Source of the DNA: a virus
DNA: 30,829 nt
IMG/VR virus record: IMGVR_UViG_3300010151_000085
Location: 1 to 30,829 of that record
Reading direction: 5' to 3' (one strand)
Made by a program: the position numbers and the translations under genes. Below the pieces are notes generated by a model, which saw only the letters and a list, made by a program, of their open reading frames with translations, was not told the DNA's origin and did no database searches. Each line of letters begins with the position of its first letter. Positions within the stretch are counted from its first letter, which is position 1. Positions 13,794 through 22,016 of the stretch are shown here, one piece after another.

Positions 13794-14537
13794 ATGGGCA
13801 TTTTCCCCACAGAAGGATGTGTTATTGGATCGATTGATATTTCTTCCGAAAAGAAGAGCATTATGGACCAAGTAACAAATGGCAATGCATTTGTAAATCC
13901 AACAAAAGAAAATATCGATGGTGTAAGTGCTTCTGTCGCAAGTGCATTAACATCAGTAGACAACTGTACATCGCCATCAATATTTAATGGGTTGACGGGT
14001 GCGTTGACCACATTAAGGACAAATCTAACTTCCTATGTTTCACATTCTAATAGGTTGTCTGGTGTTGTGTTGGGTGCTACAGGACCAAATGGTGAGCCAG
14101 GTTTGAATGGATTAGTGGGAACAGCAAAGGCATATAATTCAATTTGTGAATCTGTAACTGGTGGAGTCAAAGATAATTTTAGCCCAATATTTAATAGTAT
14201 ACTGGGCCCAGGTTCTGCAAAATTAAATACCATAAAACAAAAGATAGACAATCAAGTTATTAATTTTATTAACATCAATTCGTCAAGGACTGGCACCGGC
14301 TCTGGATTCATTACTGAACTTACAGCACACATCAGTAATATAGATACATCAGCAACTAATATAACAAATTTAATTACAAGTGATAATTCTGCATATACTA
14401 ATGCAAATCAAACAATTCAGAATTATAATGTCGGAAATATGTTAATATCAAGTTCAAATGATCCTTGTTTCACGGAAAAATTGATAAATAACATATCTTC
14501 TCTGTCGATGAAAGAAAAATTAAGCAGCCTACAATAA
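13794..14537 (+). CDS. conserved-type tail operon protein of unknown function
   Basis: The function is not recognised. The 247-residue product is rich in Ser, Asn, Thr and Ile, with mostly helical periodicity. It has a Gly-rich turn region at about 94-110 (GATGPNGEPGLNGL) and two cysteines near the middle plus one close to the C terminus (DPCFTEKL). No signal peptide or membrane segment is seen. It starts two bases after the PAAR stop, and AGGAG at the end of the PAAR gene provides a ribosome-binding site, so it belongs to the same transcript. Position between spike tip and gp25 suggests a minor tail or baseplate part or an assembly factor (inference). The repeated heptad-like Asn/Ile/Thr pattern (SNIDTSATNITNLI) may form a helical bundle. 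Confidence 0.75.
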   Translation: MGIFPTEGCVIGSIDISSEKKSIMDQVTNGNAFVNPTKENIDGVSASVASALTSVDNCTSPSIFNGLTGALTTLRTNLTSYVSHSNRLSGVVLGATGPNGEPGLNGLVGTAKAYNSICESVTGGVKDNFSPIFNSILGPGSAKLNTIKQKIDNQVINFININSSRTGTGSGFITELTAHISNIDTSATNITNLITSDNSAYTNANQTIQNYNVGNMLISSSNDPCFTEKLINNISSLSMKEKLSSLQ

Positions 14538-14563
14538 TACATAAAGTGTATAAGGAAGTATAA

Positions 14564-15214
14564 ATGAGCATGAGTCATTGGAATGAATGGGTATCACTTG
14601 GAACAGCCGTTGCTGCGGCTGCTGTAGGATTTTTTACATATTTTGTCAGAAAGAAGATAAAAAATCACAAGAAATCAAAGGACATCATATCGCCAACATT
14701 AGATTTTCCTGATAAGTTTTGGCACACACACACACAACTACAGGAGACAATTACAGAATTGCGACTCCGTGTGGATTGTGCAAGAACACATCTTATACAA
14801 TTTCATAATAGTGGATATTTTCTTGATGGGATTGGTATGAAAAGAATGTCTCTCACCCACGAATCCTTAGAAAGAAGTGTATCAGACGAAAGTAAAAATC
14901 ATCAAGATTTGTTAATGTCTCGATTTATGTCACTTCTTGACATCATTCGAAAAGATAAGGCTGATTTATATATTGTAACTGAGATGGACGATTGTTACGC
15001 GAAGCAAAACCTTGAGAGCGGAAACGTTATAGCATTTTCTGTCCTACCTCTCCAAAAGGATAATATGATTATCGGATATGTTATGGCCCAGTGGTGTAGT
15101 TGGAATAAAGTGGACGGCATTAATGAAGAAATAATAGAGGATTGGATGAACAGAAGTCAATCTTTAATTGAAGTAGAATTAACCAATCAGAAAAGACAAA
15201 CTGAGCATAAATAA
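14564..15214 (+). CDS. membrane-anchored GAF-like protein
   Basis: The 216-residue protein has one hydrophobic segment (about 9-28, WVSLGTAVAAAAVGFFTYFV) followed by Arg/Lys residues, so the C terminus should be cytoplasmic. A helix with TELRLRVDCARTHLIQFHNSG (64-84) leads into a GAF-like alpha/beta domain with GYFLDGIGMKRMSLTHE, LYIVTEMDD, VIAFSVLPL, and IIGYVMAQWCSW. GAF domains bind small ligands or act as dimerisation modules. I remember similar genes at this site, between the PAAR and gp25 genes, in marine T4-like phages, always without known function. AAGGA lies 7 bases before the ATG; the gene ends 3 bases before gp25. Possible roles include a holin-like or signalling membrane protein, or a structural piece. 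No catalytic motif (GGDEF, kinase or phosphatase) is attached. Confidence 0.75.
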   Translation: MSMSHWNEWVSLGTAVAAAAVGFFTYFVRKKIKNHKKSKDIISPTLDFPDKFWHTHTQLQETITELRLRVDCARTHLIQFHNSGYFLDGIGMKRMSLTHESLERSVSDESKNHQDLLMSRFMSLLDIIRKDKADLYIVTEMDDCYAKQNLESGNVIAFSVLPLQKDNMIIGYVMAQWCSWNKVDGINEEIIEDWMNRSQSLIEVELTNQKRQTEHK

Positions 15215-15217
15215 AGT

Positions 15218-15616
15218 ATGGCAGGACAAACCCACACAGAACGATACCGAGACTTAGATTTGGATTTCATTGCACATCCAGTGACGGGGGATATTGTGCA
15301 GAAAGTTAATAAAGAATCAATTAAACAATCAGTAAAAAATTTAGTGCGGATGGGAAGATTTGATAAACCATTTCAGCCTCATATTGATTCAAAAATTCGA
15401 AGATTATTATTTGAACCAGATACTCCACTCACAAAAGTAGAACTTCGAAAATCAATATTCGATGTTCTTAAAAGACATGAGCCCAGAATTATATTACACG
15501 AAGTGCAAATTCTTTACGATATGGTTGATAATTCATATAACATTACTCTTAGGTATCAAATATTAAATCAACCAAATATTGAAAATATATCAATCCAATT
15601 AGAGAGATTACGATGA
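15218..15616 (+). CDS. 25: gp25 baseplate wedge protein
   Basis: This 132-residue protein has exactly the length of T4 gp25. It has the GPW/gp25 family pattern: DLDLDFIAHPVTGDI at 12-26, the helix with IKQSVKNLVRMGRFDKPF, RRLLFEPDTPLT, and the strictly conserved Glu-Pro-Arg (88-90) in RHEPRI. Gp25 joins the inner wedge to the sheath and serves as the starting template for gp18 sheath assembly, and is conserved to type VI secretion (TssE). Its TGA overlaps the gp6 ATG (ATGA, 15613-15616). The Shine-Dalgarno is weak, so translation may be coupled to the preceding gene. Confidence 0.95.
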   Translation: MAGQTHTERYRDLDLDFIAHPVTGDIVQKVNKESIKQSVKNLVRMGRFDKPFQPHIDSKIRRLLFEPDTPLTKVELRKSIFDVLKRHEPRIILHEVQILYDMVDNSYNITLRYQILNQPNIENISIQLERLR

Positions 15617-17448
15617 CAAACAATAGAAAAATAGAAGTAAGCGATTTAGATTTCTTTGGAATTAAAGATAATCTTAAATCATATTTAAGTGGGTTAGATC
15701 AATTTAATGATTTTAATTTTGAGGGGTCGGGAGCCTCTATTTTATTAGATTTATTGGCGTATGTTACACATTATCAGGGTTTTTATAATAACATGGTCGC
15801 TAATGAATTGTTCCTTGACAGTGCTGTTAAGAGAACTTCAGTAATTTCACACGCAAAAGCATTGGGGTATACTCCATCGTCGTCTTCTGCTTCAACAGCA
15901 GTAGTGGATGTTACTATTAATAGTACTGATACAAGTACAACATATCTTACCAAAAGGACAAATTTCACAGCAGTAAAAGATGGTGTGAGTTATACATTCT
16001 CGAACCCCGATGTTGAAACGTTTGAGGTATTAAACAGCACACAAAAGATTGCACGAAATGTAACCTTAGTAGAAGGGACATGGAGAAATTTCTCATTCAT
16101 CGTTGATAGCAATATATCAAATCAGCGTTTTATCATCCCCGATAAAAACATAGACATGGACAGACTAAATGTATTTGTGCAAACTTCTACCACCGATACA
16201 ACTGGATATGCTGACACATGGACAAAATCATCTGATGTGATTGAATTAACTTCTACCAGTAAAATTTACTTCACACAAGAAACTGAAGATGGTTTCTATG
16301 AAATTTATTTTGGTGACGGTATTTTGGGTGCATCTTTATCCGACAATAATCTTATTGTTGTTGATTATTTAATAACCAATGGATCGCCTGCTAATAATAT
16401 TGGTCCATTGGATAAAATAAATTCTCGATCTTTTAGTTCCTCCTTTTCGAACATTTCAGATATTGAAGTAATTACTACTTCAAATGGTGGTGGTGGTAAA
16501 GAAACCCTAGATTCGATTAAATATAATGCTCCAAAATCATACCAATCTCAAAATCGAAGTGTTACTGCTAATGATTATAGGTCTTATATTAAAACCAATT
16601 ACACAAATGCAAGCGATGTGTTTGTCTGGGGCGGGGAAGATAATAATCCTCCCGAATATGGGAAAGTGTTTATTTGTGTAAAACCTACTAACTCTAGTGT
16701 GTTGAACAATGAAGAAAAGATAAGTTTACAAAATTCGATTAAAGAAAAAAACATAGTTAGCGTGATACCAGAAGTTGTAGATCCGAATTATATTTACCTG
16801 AACATAACCAGCAAAATTTTCTATGATGCTGATGCAACAACAAAAACTACAAAAGACATAAAAACGTTGGTAGAAGAAAAAATACTGGTATACAAAGTTA
16901 CATCTCTTGAAAAGTTCGGACGAAATCTTCGTTATTCAAAATTCGTTAAAGAATTGGATGAGTCGGATTCTTCCATCCTAAGCAATCAAACCTCCATTGT
17001 TCTTCAAAAAAGGATTACACCAACATCCGGGGAAGAAAAATCATATACGATAAAATTTGAAAATCCAATATACCATCCTCATTCTGGACATCTCCCTGTC
17101 GTTTCGTCTTCACAATTCACATATACTAAAACTAATGGAGAAACGGTAAATGCATATATTGATGACAACGATGGTGTATTGAAAATATATGAATTGTCAA
17201 ACAATGAAAAAACTTATATCGTAGACAATGTTGGATCGGTGGATTATGAACAGGGAATTGTAACACTTGAAAAATTTAATCCAACGCTCGTCCCTGATAC
17301 TATTCTAAAAATTACTTGTGTGCCGGCTGACAAAGACATAATATCAGAACGAGGTTCTATTATAATAATCGACAGTGCTGATCCAGATTCTGTAAACATT
17401 TCTGCTGAATCCTACCTACCATTCAGCACAATCAGTAGTAATGAGTGA
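15613..17448 (+). CDS. 6: gp6 baseplate wedge protein
   Basis: This 611-residue protein begins with the gp6/J family signature: VSDLDFFGIKDNLKSYL, then LLDLLAYVTHYQGFYNNM and NELFLDSAVKRTSVISHAKA with LGYTPSS. Later landmarks are FYEIYFGDGILG, then YNAPKSYQSQNRSVTANDYR, YGKVFICVKP, and IVSVIPEVVDPNYIYLNI. In T4, gp6 dimers form the inner ring of the baseplate that drives sheath contraction. T4 gp6 has 660 residues. The C-terminal 120 residues include the expected ribbon with SYTIKFENPIYHPHSG. It overlaps the gp25 stop by 4 bases and is 9 bases before the gp7-like gene, so gp25-gp6-gp7 are a coherent wedge block. Confidence 0.95.
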   Translation: MTNNRKIEVSDLDFFGIKDNLKSYLSGLDQFNDFNFEGSGASILLDLLAYVTHYQGFYNNMVANELFLDSAVKRTSVISHAKALGYTPSSSSASTAVVDVTINSTDTSTTYLTKRTNFTAVKDGVSYTFSNPDVETFEVLNSTQKIARNVTLVEGTWRNFSFIVDSNISNQRFIIPDKNIDMDRLNVFVQTSTTDTTGYADTWTKSSDVIELTSTSKIYFTQETEDGFYEIYFGDGILGASLSDNNLIVVDYLITNGSPANNIGPLDKINSRSFSSSFSNISDIEVITTSNGGGGKETLDSIKYNAPKSYQSQNRSVTANDYRSYIKTNYTNASDVFVWGGEDNNPPEYGKVFICVKPTNSSVLNNEEKISLQNSIKEKNIVSVIPEVVDPNYIYLNITSKIFYDADATTKTTKDIKTLVEEKILVYKVTSLEKFGRNLRYSKFVKELDESDSSILSNQTSIVLQKRITPTSGEEKSYTIKFENPIYHPHSGHLPVVSSSQFTYTKTNGETVNAYIDDNDGVLKIYELSNNEKTYIVDNVGSVDYEQGIVTLEKFNPTLVPDTILKITCVPADKDIISERGSIIIIDSADPDSVNISAESYLPFSTISSNE

Positions 17449-17457
17449 GAATAGCAA

Positions 17458-19671
17458 ATGACTTTTTTAGTTTTCAATGAAGGAGCGGCGAGCGGCGAAC
17501 CACCACCATCGCAAGTGGTGACACTTCTTGATGCTGCAATCAAAACTGTTGAAAATCCTCTATCTAGTATTATATCTGAATATCTTCCTGATTTTATAAG
17601 CAACGAACACGCTGGATTTATTGATTTTATGGAAGCATATTATGAATGGTTGGAATATAAAGAAAATCCATACGGAACTTCTGTCACATTAATGGATACG
17701 TTAGATATTGATAGAACATTAGATTCTTTTGTTGAATATTTTAGAGAAACATATCTTCATAATTTTCCAAAAACATATGCTGCAACTGCTAACTATAATA
17801 TAAACGAAAAAACAATTCTTAAAAATATAAATGACTTCTATAAAGCAAAAGGAACAGAAAAGTCATATAAATTTTTATTCAGAATTTTACACGATAGCGA
17901 TGTTCTTTTTTATTATCCTAAAAAAGACATACTCAGAGTTTCTGATGGAAAATGGGTAGAAAATAAATCCATTAAAGTTACCAGTAATAATGGCAACACA
18001 AACTTTTCATTAAAAAATAAACAGATTCAGCAAATTGACCCCTCTCTCAATGGTGCAATTACAGCATATGCTAATGTTGATAACGTGTATCAATATCAAC
18101 TTCAACAATATCAAGTTACTGAACTTTTTTTAACAGACATTAATGGCACATTTACACAGGGTTCTAAGATACAAAGCACACTGGATGATGGAAATAGAAT
18201 AACTGAAAGAATATATTCAATCCCATCTGACATATTAATTTCAAATGGTGGTGTTGGGTATCGTTCTGGTGATATAGTTAATGTTGATGAAACTAGTTCT
18301 AGTTACCTATCGGGTATTGGAGCAAAAGGATCTATAGACAGAGTTAACTTAACAGGTGTTGTCAAAAAAGCACAAATTGATAATTTTGGTGTTGATTATA
18401 AAAGCGCAAGTACAGAAAATATACTTCCTATTACATTTAGATCTGCTTCTGGTGCTGGGGCATCTGGACATGTAAACCTTGATGCACTTTGCACATATCC
18501 AGGATATTATGCTAATAACGATGGAAAATTAAGTTCTAATAAAAAAATAAGAGATAATAAATTTTATCAAGAATATTCTTATGTTCTAAAAACAGAAATC
18601 TCTTTAGTTAAATATAAAAATCAAGTAAAAAATCTTGTTCATCCTGTAGGAACAAATTTATTTGGAAATATTTCCATTTTCGATACCAATACGACATCTA
18701 GTGCGTACAGTACTCAACTACACCAATCAAAAATTCCAGTTATAGGAAGATATTGTCCGTATACATTAGAAACTCAAGATTCTCTAAGAAGTGCAACTGG
18801 TTCTGGTTCTCTTGTAGATTTATATCCAAGAGGATTTAATCCCGGTTCTACCGCAGCAAATCACTGCTTAGGAAACACCGGAGGAAGATTAGCAATAAAA
18901 ACTGGAACAGCCACATTTGGTGGCGGATATACGAGTGGTTCGTTTAGGATAGGAGAAGGAATTACTGGTTCTTCTACGGGAGTAAGTGGTTCTGTGTTTG
19001 GTTGGTGGAGAAACACTTCTACTGGAGGAGTAGTATTTTTAAATACTATAGGTGGTGGAACAGCACTTGGATTTACTACAGGAGAAATGGTAACAGCAAC
19101 TGGTGGTATAACAGGAATTGTTGAATATGCAACTGTTGGAAATGGGACAGTGTATGAATTTGGTTCAACAACACACATCACTGGACCGGCAGCACTCTAT
19201 GGTGGTGCGCTTACCGCTGGAGCAACCGCTTATGGATCCACGGGGTACTGGGACGTTGACGATTCTCCTGTCACAGACTCTGGTGAACCTTTAACTCTAA
19301 CAGTTCAAACGTTTTCAGAAACCAAAACTGGATACACATCCGGATACGACTTCACAATAGGCAATGTAATCACACAGGGGGAAGGTGCCTACAACAATAC
19401 AAGTAGGGGCATAGTAAAAGATTGGATTCCTGGAATTTCTGGTGGGACCGGCAATACATTAAAAATATTGTTGACATTTGGTCCCAATTTTGCAGGGGGA
19501 ACTTGCAGCGAGATAGATAACTATGATGGTAACGTTTCCACAATTTATGGAGTTTCGGGCGGAATGTCAGAAGAAGTAATAAGAAACAAAATAAAACATT
19601 TGAAATTAGATAATGTTGTGCAATTACCGGCTTCATGGTCATATCATAGTGATCATGGATACACACTTTAG
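17458..19671 (+). CDS. 7: gp7-like baseplate wedge protein (C-terminal type)
   Basis: The 737-residue product matches the C-terminal part of T4 gp7. HAGFIDFMEAYYEWL (51-65) corresponds to the T4 FCEAYIQYL helix. NINDFYKAKGTEKSYKFLFR (123-142) corresponds to YSTKGIEASYKFLFK. A segment around YVLKTEISLVKYKNQVKNLV followed by HPVGT (375-399) corresponds to the T4 RFVHPVGFG region. T4 gp7 (1032 residues) has an extra N-terminal half that is absent here. Instead, the part after about 440 is a Gly/Thr-rich beta region with repeats such as GEGITGSSTGVSGSV and GEMVTATGGITGIV. Gp7 forms a heterotrimer with two gp6 chains in the T4 wedge; the gene directly follows gp6. The start at 17458 has no strong Shine-Dalgarno. 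Confident as a gp7 relative; the outer-domain function is unknown. Confidence 0.78.
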   Translation: MTFLVFNEGAASGEPPPSQVVTLLDAAIKTVENPLSSIISEYLPDFISNEHAGFIDFMEAYYEWLEYKENPYGTSVTLMDTLDIDRTLDSFVEYFRETYLHNFPKTYAATANYNINEKTILKNINDFYKAKGTEKSYKFLFRILHDSDVLFYYPKKDILRVSDGKWVENKSIKVTSNNGNTNFSLKNKQIQQIDPSLNGAITAYANVDNVYQYQLQQYQVTELFLTDINGTFTQGSKIQSTLDDGNRITERIYSIPSDILISNGGVGYRSGDIVNVDETSSSYLSGIGAKGSIDRVNLTGVVKKAQIDNFGVDYKSASTENILPITFRSASGAGASGHVNLDALCTYPGYYANNDGKLSSNKKIRDNKFYQEYSYVLKTEISLVKYKNQVKNLVHPVGTNLFGNISIFDTNTTSSAYSTQLHQSKIPVIGRYCPYTLETQDSLRSATGSGSLVDLYPRGFNPGSTAANHCLGNTGGRLAIKTGTATFGGGYTSGSFRIGEGITGSSTGVSGSVFGWWRNTSTGGVVFLNTIGGGTALGFTTGEMVTATGGITGIVEYATVGNGTVYEFGSTTHITGPAALYGGALTAGATAYGSTGYWDVDDSPVTDSGEPLTLTVQTFSETKTGYTSGYDFTIGNVITQGEGAYNNTSRGIVKDWIPGISGGTGNTLKILLTFGPNFAGGTCSEIDNYDGNVSTIYGVSGGMSEEVIRNKIKHLKLDNVVQLPASWSYHSDHGYTL

Positions 19672-19684
19672 GTAGGGGATAGAG

Positions 19685-22003
19685 ATGGCTTCAGATGCTA
19701 TGAAAAAAACATTTTCACTTACATTTGCTAAGGATTTAGCAGACAATTTTAACAACGATAACGAAGATCAATACTTTTTATTCTTCGGTAAAATTGATTC
19801 GTGGGTTAATTCGCCATATAATTCTGTTGATGATGCAACAAATGGTCCTGCAACAAATATTGATTGTGTAGAAAGATCAAACTATGCTCTTAGAGATGGT
19901 GTAGCAGCAAAACGAATTTCTTCAAGAAACATATATCATATGATTCCAAGATACGACTGGACATATGGAACATCATACGATGAGTATGATGACACCATTG
20001 ATTTGTTTGAAACGCCAAAAACATTCTTCGTGTACACATCATCTGGTAATGTTTATAAATGCATTGAAAATAATAGCGGTTCTGTTTCTCAATATGAACC
20101 AAATCATACCATCACAACTTCGGTTTCATATAGTGATGGGTATAAATGGAAATTTATATGCAAAGTATTAGAAGATGCACAAGATTTTACCACCGATTCT
20201 TATATACCGGTTCAATTGGCTGAAGATAATTCGGACAATATATTAAATCAGTGGAATGCTCAACAAGATTCGACAAATGGATCTATTGATTATATAAAGG
20301 TTACGGTTCCCTCTTCAGGATTTACCGCTGCTGCGTGGATTAAATCTTCGTACAGTGCTACTAATACCGAAACAACAGATAGTGAAATTGGCGAAAACTC
20401 TCCTCTTGGTAGCACCAACATCGTGCTTACCTCGATGGAAAGCAATGAAAACGATTATTATAATGGTTATGCAATTTACATATCAAGTGGACCTGGAGTT
20501 GGGCAAAGAAGAGTTATAATAGACTATGATGGATCAGACAGAAGAGTTCATTTTACAGACCCCCTGACATCGGAATTAAATAAATCTGGTGGTGGCCTTG
20601 AAGGTTCTAAATATAAAATCATACCTAATGTTGTTTTTAATGGGGATGGTGTTTCTGCCGCGGCAATTCCTTTGTTAAATTCAAGTTATGAGATTACTAA
20701 TATTTCCATGATTAACAATGGTTCTGATTATACTATTGCAGAATTGGAAATATATCCAACATCTGTGTCGGGTGGAAATGTCGGAGAATCTGGCATTGCA
20801 GGTCCTACGTTTGCAGCATCAATACCACCATATGGTGGACATGCAAATAATGTATTAAATGAATTTAATTCTTCTAATATAATGATTAAGACTGTTCTGA
20901 AAGCATTAGATGCTAATTTCAATACAGCACAGGATTTTAGGCAAATTTCGATTGTTAAAAATCCAAAATTATTAGGTGGTACAAATGATGGTGAAATTGC
21001 CGGAACGGAAATAACCAGAAGAAAACAGTTAACAGTAACACAACCATATTTTAGTTCTCAGAATTTTAATGATTCATCGTTTATTGCTGGTAATTCTATT
21101 ATGGGAGAAACCACCAAAGCAACGGCTAAAATTGAACAATGGGTCACAGAGGCATCTGACCCAAGCATAGGAACATTAGAATTATCAAACGTACAGGGAA
21201 ATTTTGATATTGAAGATCCCGCATCGGATTTGTCAAGACTTGTATTTTCTTCAGGTGCTGCTGGTTCTACTGGCACTTTAACAGTGGGTAACATAGTCAA
21301 ACAAACCAACGACGGTATAGTTGCGGTGGGTAAAATAAAATATTGGAATGCACCAAGTGGGGGTCCATATGAACTTATTGTTGATGTTACTGCAAATTCC
21401 TTTTCTTCTGATTCAAATTCTGTTATAGAATATGACTCCACCGGATCTGCTGTAACGGGAGTAGATTGGAACGGAACTGATGTTGTAGAAAGAAAAATGG
21501 GAGAATTAATTAAACACTTTTCTTCTGCGCCAGGGACGACATTTGAATTTAAGTTGTTTCCAGAAGCAACAGGATACCAAAACATAGCACGATCCAACAA
21601 ATTAACAGATGTTCAAGACGAAGAGACATTAGAAAAATCATATAGACTTACTACAAAACTCGTAATCGAAGACACAACTACAAATCTAACAGATGGTTCT
21701 TACACAAAAGATAATACATTTTATCAAGTTACATTAGATACAGGAATAACTGGAAGTACGGTAAAAGGAAAAATTGTAGATTGGGAAAAAACTAGCGGAT
21801 CTACTGGAATATTATATTTAAATGATGTTCGAGGATCATTTGTTACTGGTGGATTTTCTGGTTCATCCAATCATGGTATTACTGCAATATCTCTACCAGA
21901 ATTTAAAGTTGGGTCAGGAGAAGTCTTATATATACAGAATATAAGACCCGTTACTAGAAATGTCGAACAGGACGAAGAAATCAAAATAATGATTGGTTTT
22001 TAG
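19685..22003 (+). CDS. 8: gp8-like baseplate wedge protein, enlarged
   Basis: The 772-residue product keeps the T4 gp8 landmarks in order. YFLFFGKIDSW (30-40) parallels IFITFGRSEPW, HMIPRYDW (85-92) parallels VIPRRDW, VYKCIEN (123-129) parallels VYRCLD, SDGYKWKFICKV (150-161) parallels DGYVWEYLFEI, and FRQISIVKNP (about 418-427) parallels FRQISIITNP. The final EVLYIQNIRPV with EEIKIMIGF parallels MIYMENRPPI with EEINILFTF. T4 gp8 has 334 residues, so more than 400 residues are inserted, mostly Gly/Ser/Thr-rich beta modules at about 215-400 and 450-745. Gp8 dimers sit at the wedge periphery and link to gp7 and gp10. AGGGGA precedes the ATG by a short spacer. The gene follows gp7, as in T4. Confidence 0.83.
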   Translation: MASDAMKKTFSLTFAKDLADNFNNDNEDQYFLFFGKIDSWVNSPYNSVDDATNGPATNIDCVERSNYALRDGVAAKRISSRNIYHMIPRYDWTYGTSYDEYDDTIDLFETPKTFFVYTSSGNVYKCIENNSGSVSQYEPNHTITTSVSYSDGYKWKFICKVLEDAQDFTTDSYIPVQLAEDNSDNILNQWNAQQDSTNGSIDYIKVTVPSSGFTAAAWIKSSYSATNTETTDSEIGENSPLGSTNIVLTSMESNENDYYNGYAIYISSGPGVGQRRVIIDYDGSDRRVHFTDPLTSELNKSGGGLEGSKYKIIPNVVFNGDGVSAAAIPLLNSSYEITNISMINNGSDYTIAELEIYPTSVSGGNVGESGIAGPTFAASIPPYGGHANNVLNEFNSSNIMIKTVLKALDANFNTAQDFRQISIVKNPKLLGGTNDGEIAGTEITRRKQLTVTQPYFSSQNFNDSSFIAGNSIMGETTKATAKIEQWVTEASDPSIGTLELSNVQGNFDIEDPASDLSRLVFSSGAAGSTGTLTVGNIVKQTNDGIVAVGKIKYWNAPSGGPYELIVDVTANSFSSDSNSVIEYDSTGSAVTGVDWNGTDVVERKMGELIKHFSSAPGTTFEFKLFPEATGYQNIARSNKLTDVQDEETLEKSYRLTTKLVIEDTTTNLTDGSYTKDNTFYQVTLDTGITGSTVKGKIVDWEKTSGSTGILYLNDVRGSFVTGGFSGSSNHGITAISLPEFKVGSGEVLYIQNIRPVTRNVEQDEEIKIMIGF

Positions 22004-22016
22004 GAGTTACAATTAG

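Noticed and set aside
14559-14566. TATAAATG before the GAF-like gene as a late promoter
   Set aside because: It overlaps the start codon itself and cannot drive this gene.
15206-15213. CATAAATA as a late promoter for gp25
   Set aside because: It is only 4 bases before the gp25 ATG, so the transcript would begin after the start codon.
14564-15214. GAF-like protein as a cyclic-nucleotide anti-defence enzyme
   Set aside because: No catalytic phosphodiesterase or cyclase motif is present; only the sensory-type fold pattern can be supported.
21058-21600. 180-codon minus-strand open frame in the gp8-like gene
   Set aside because: It is antisense to a gene with clear gp8 motifs and has a composition typical of shadow frames.
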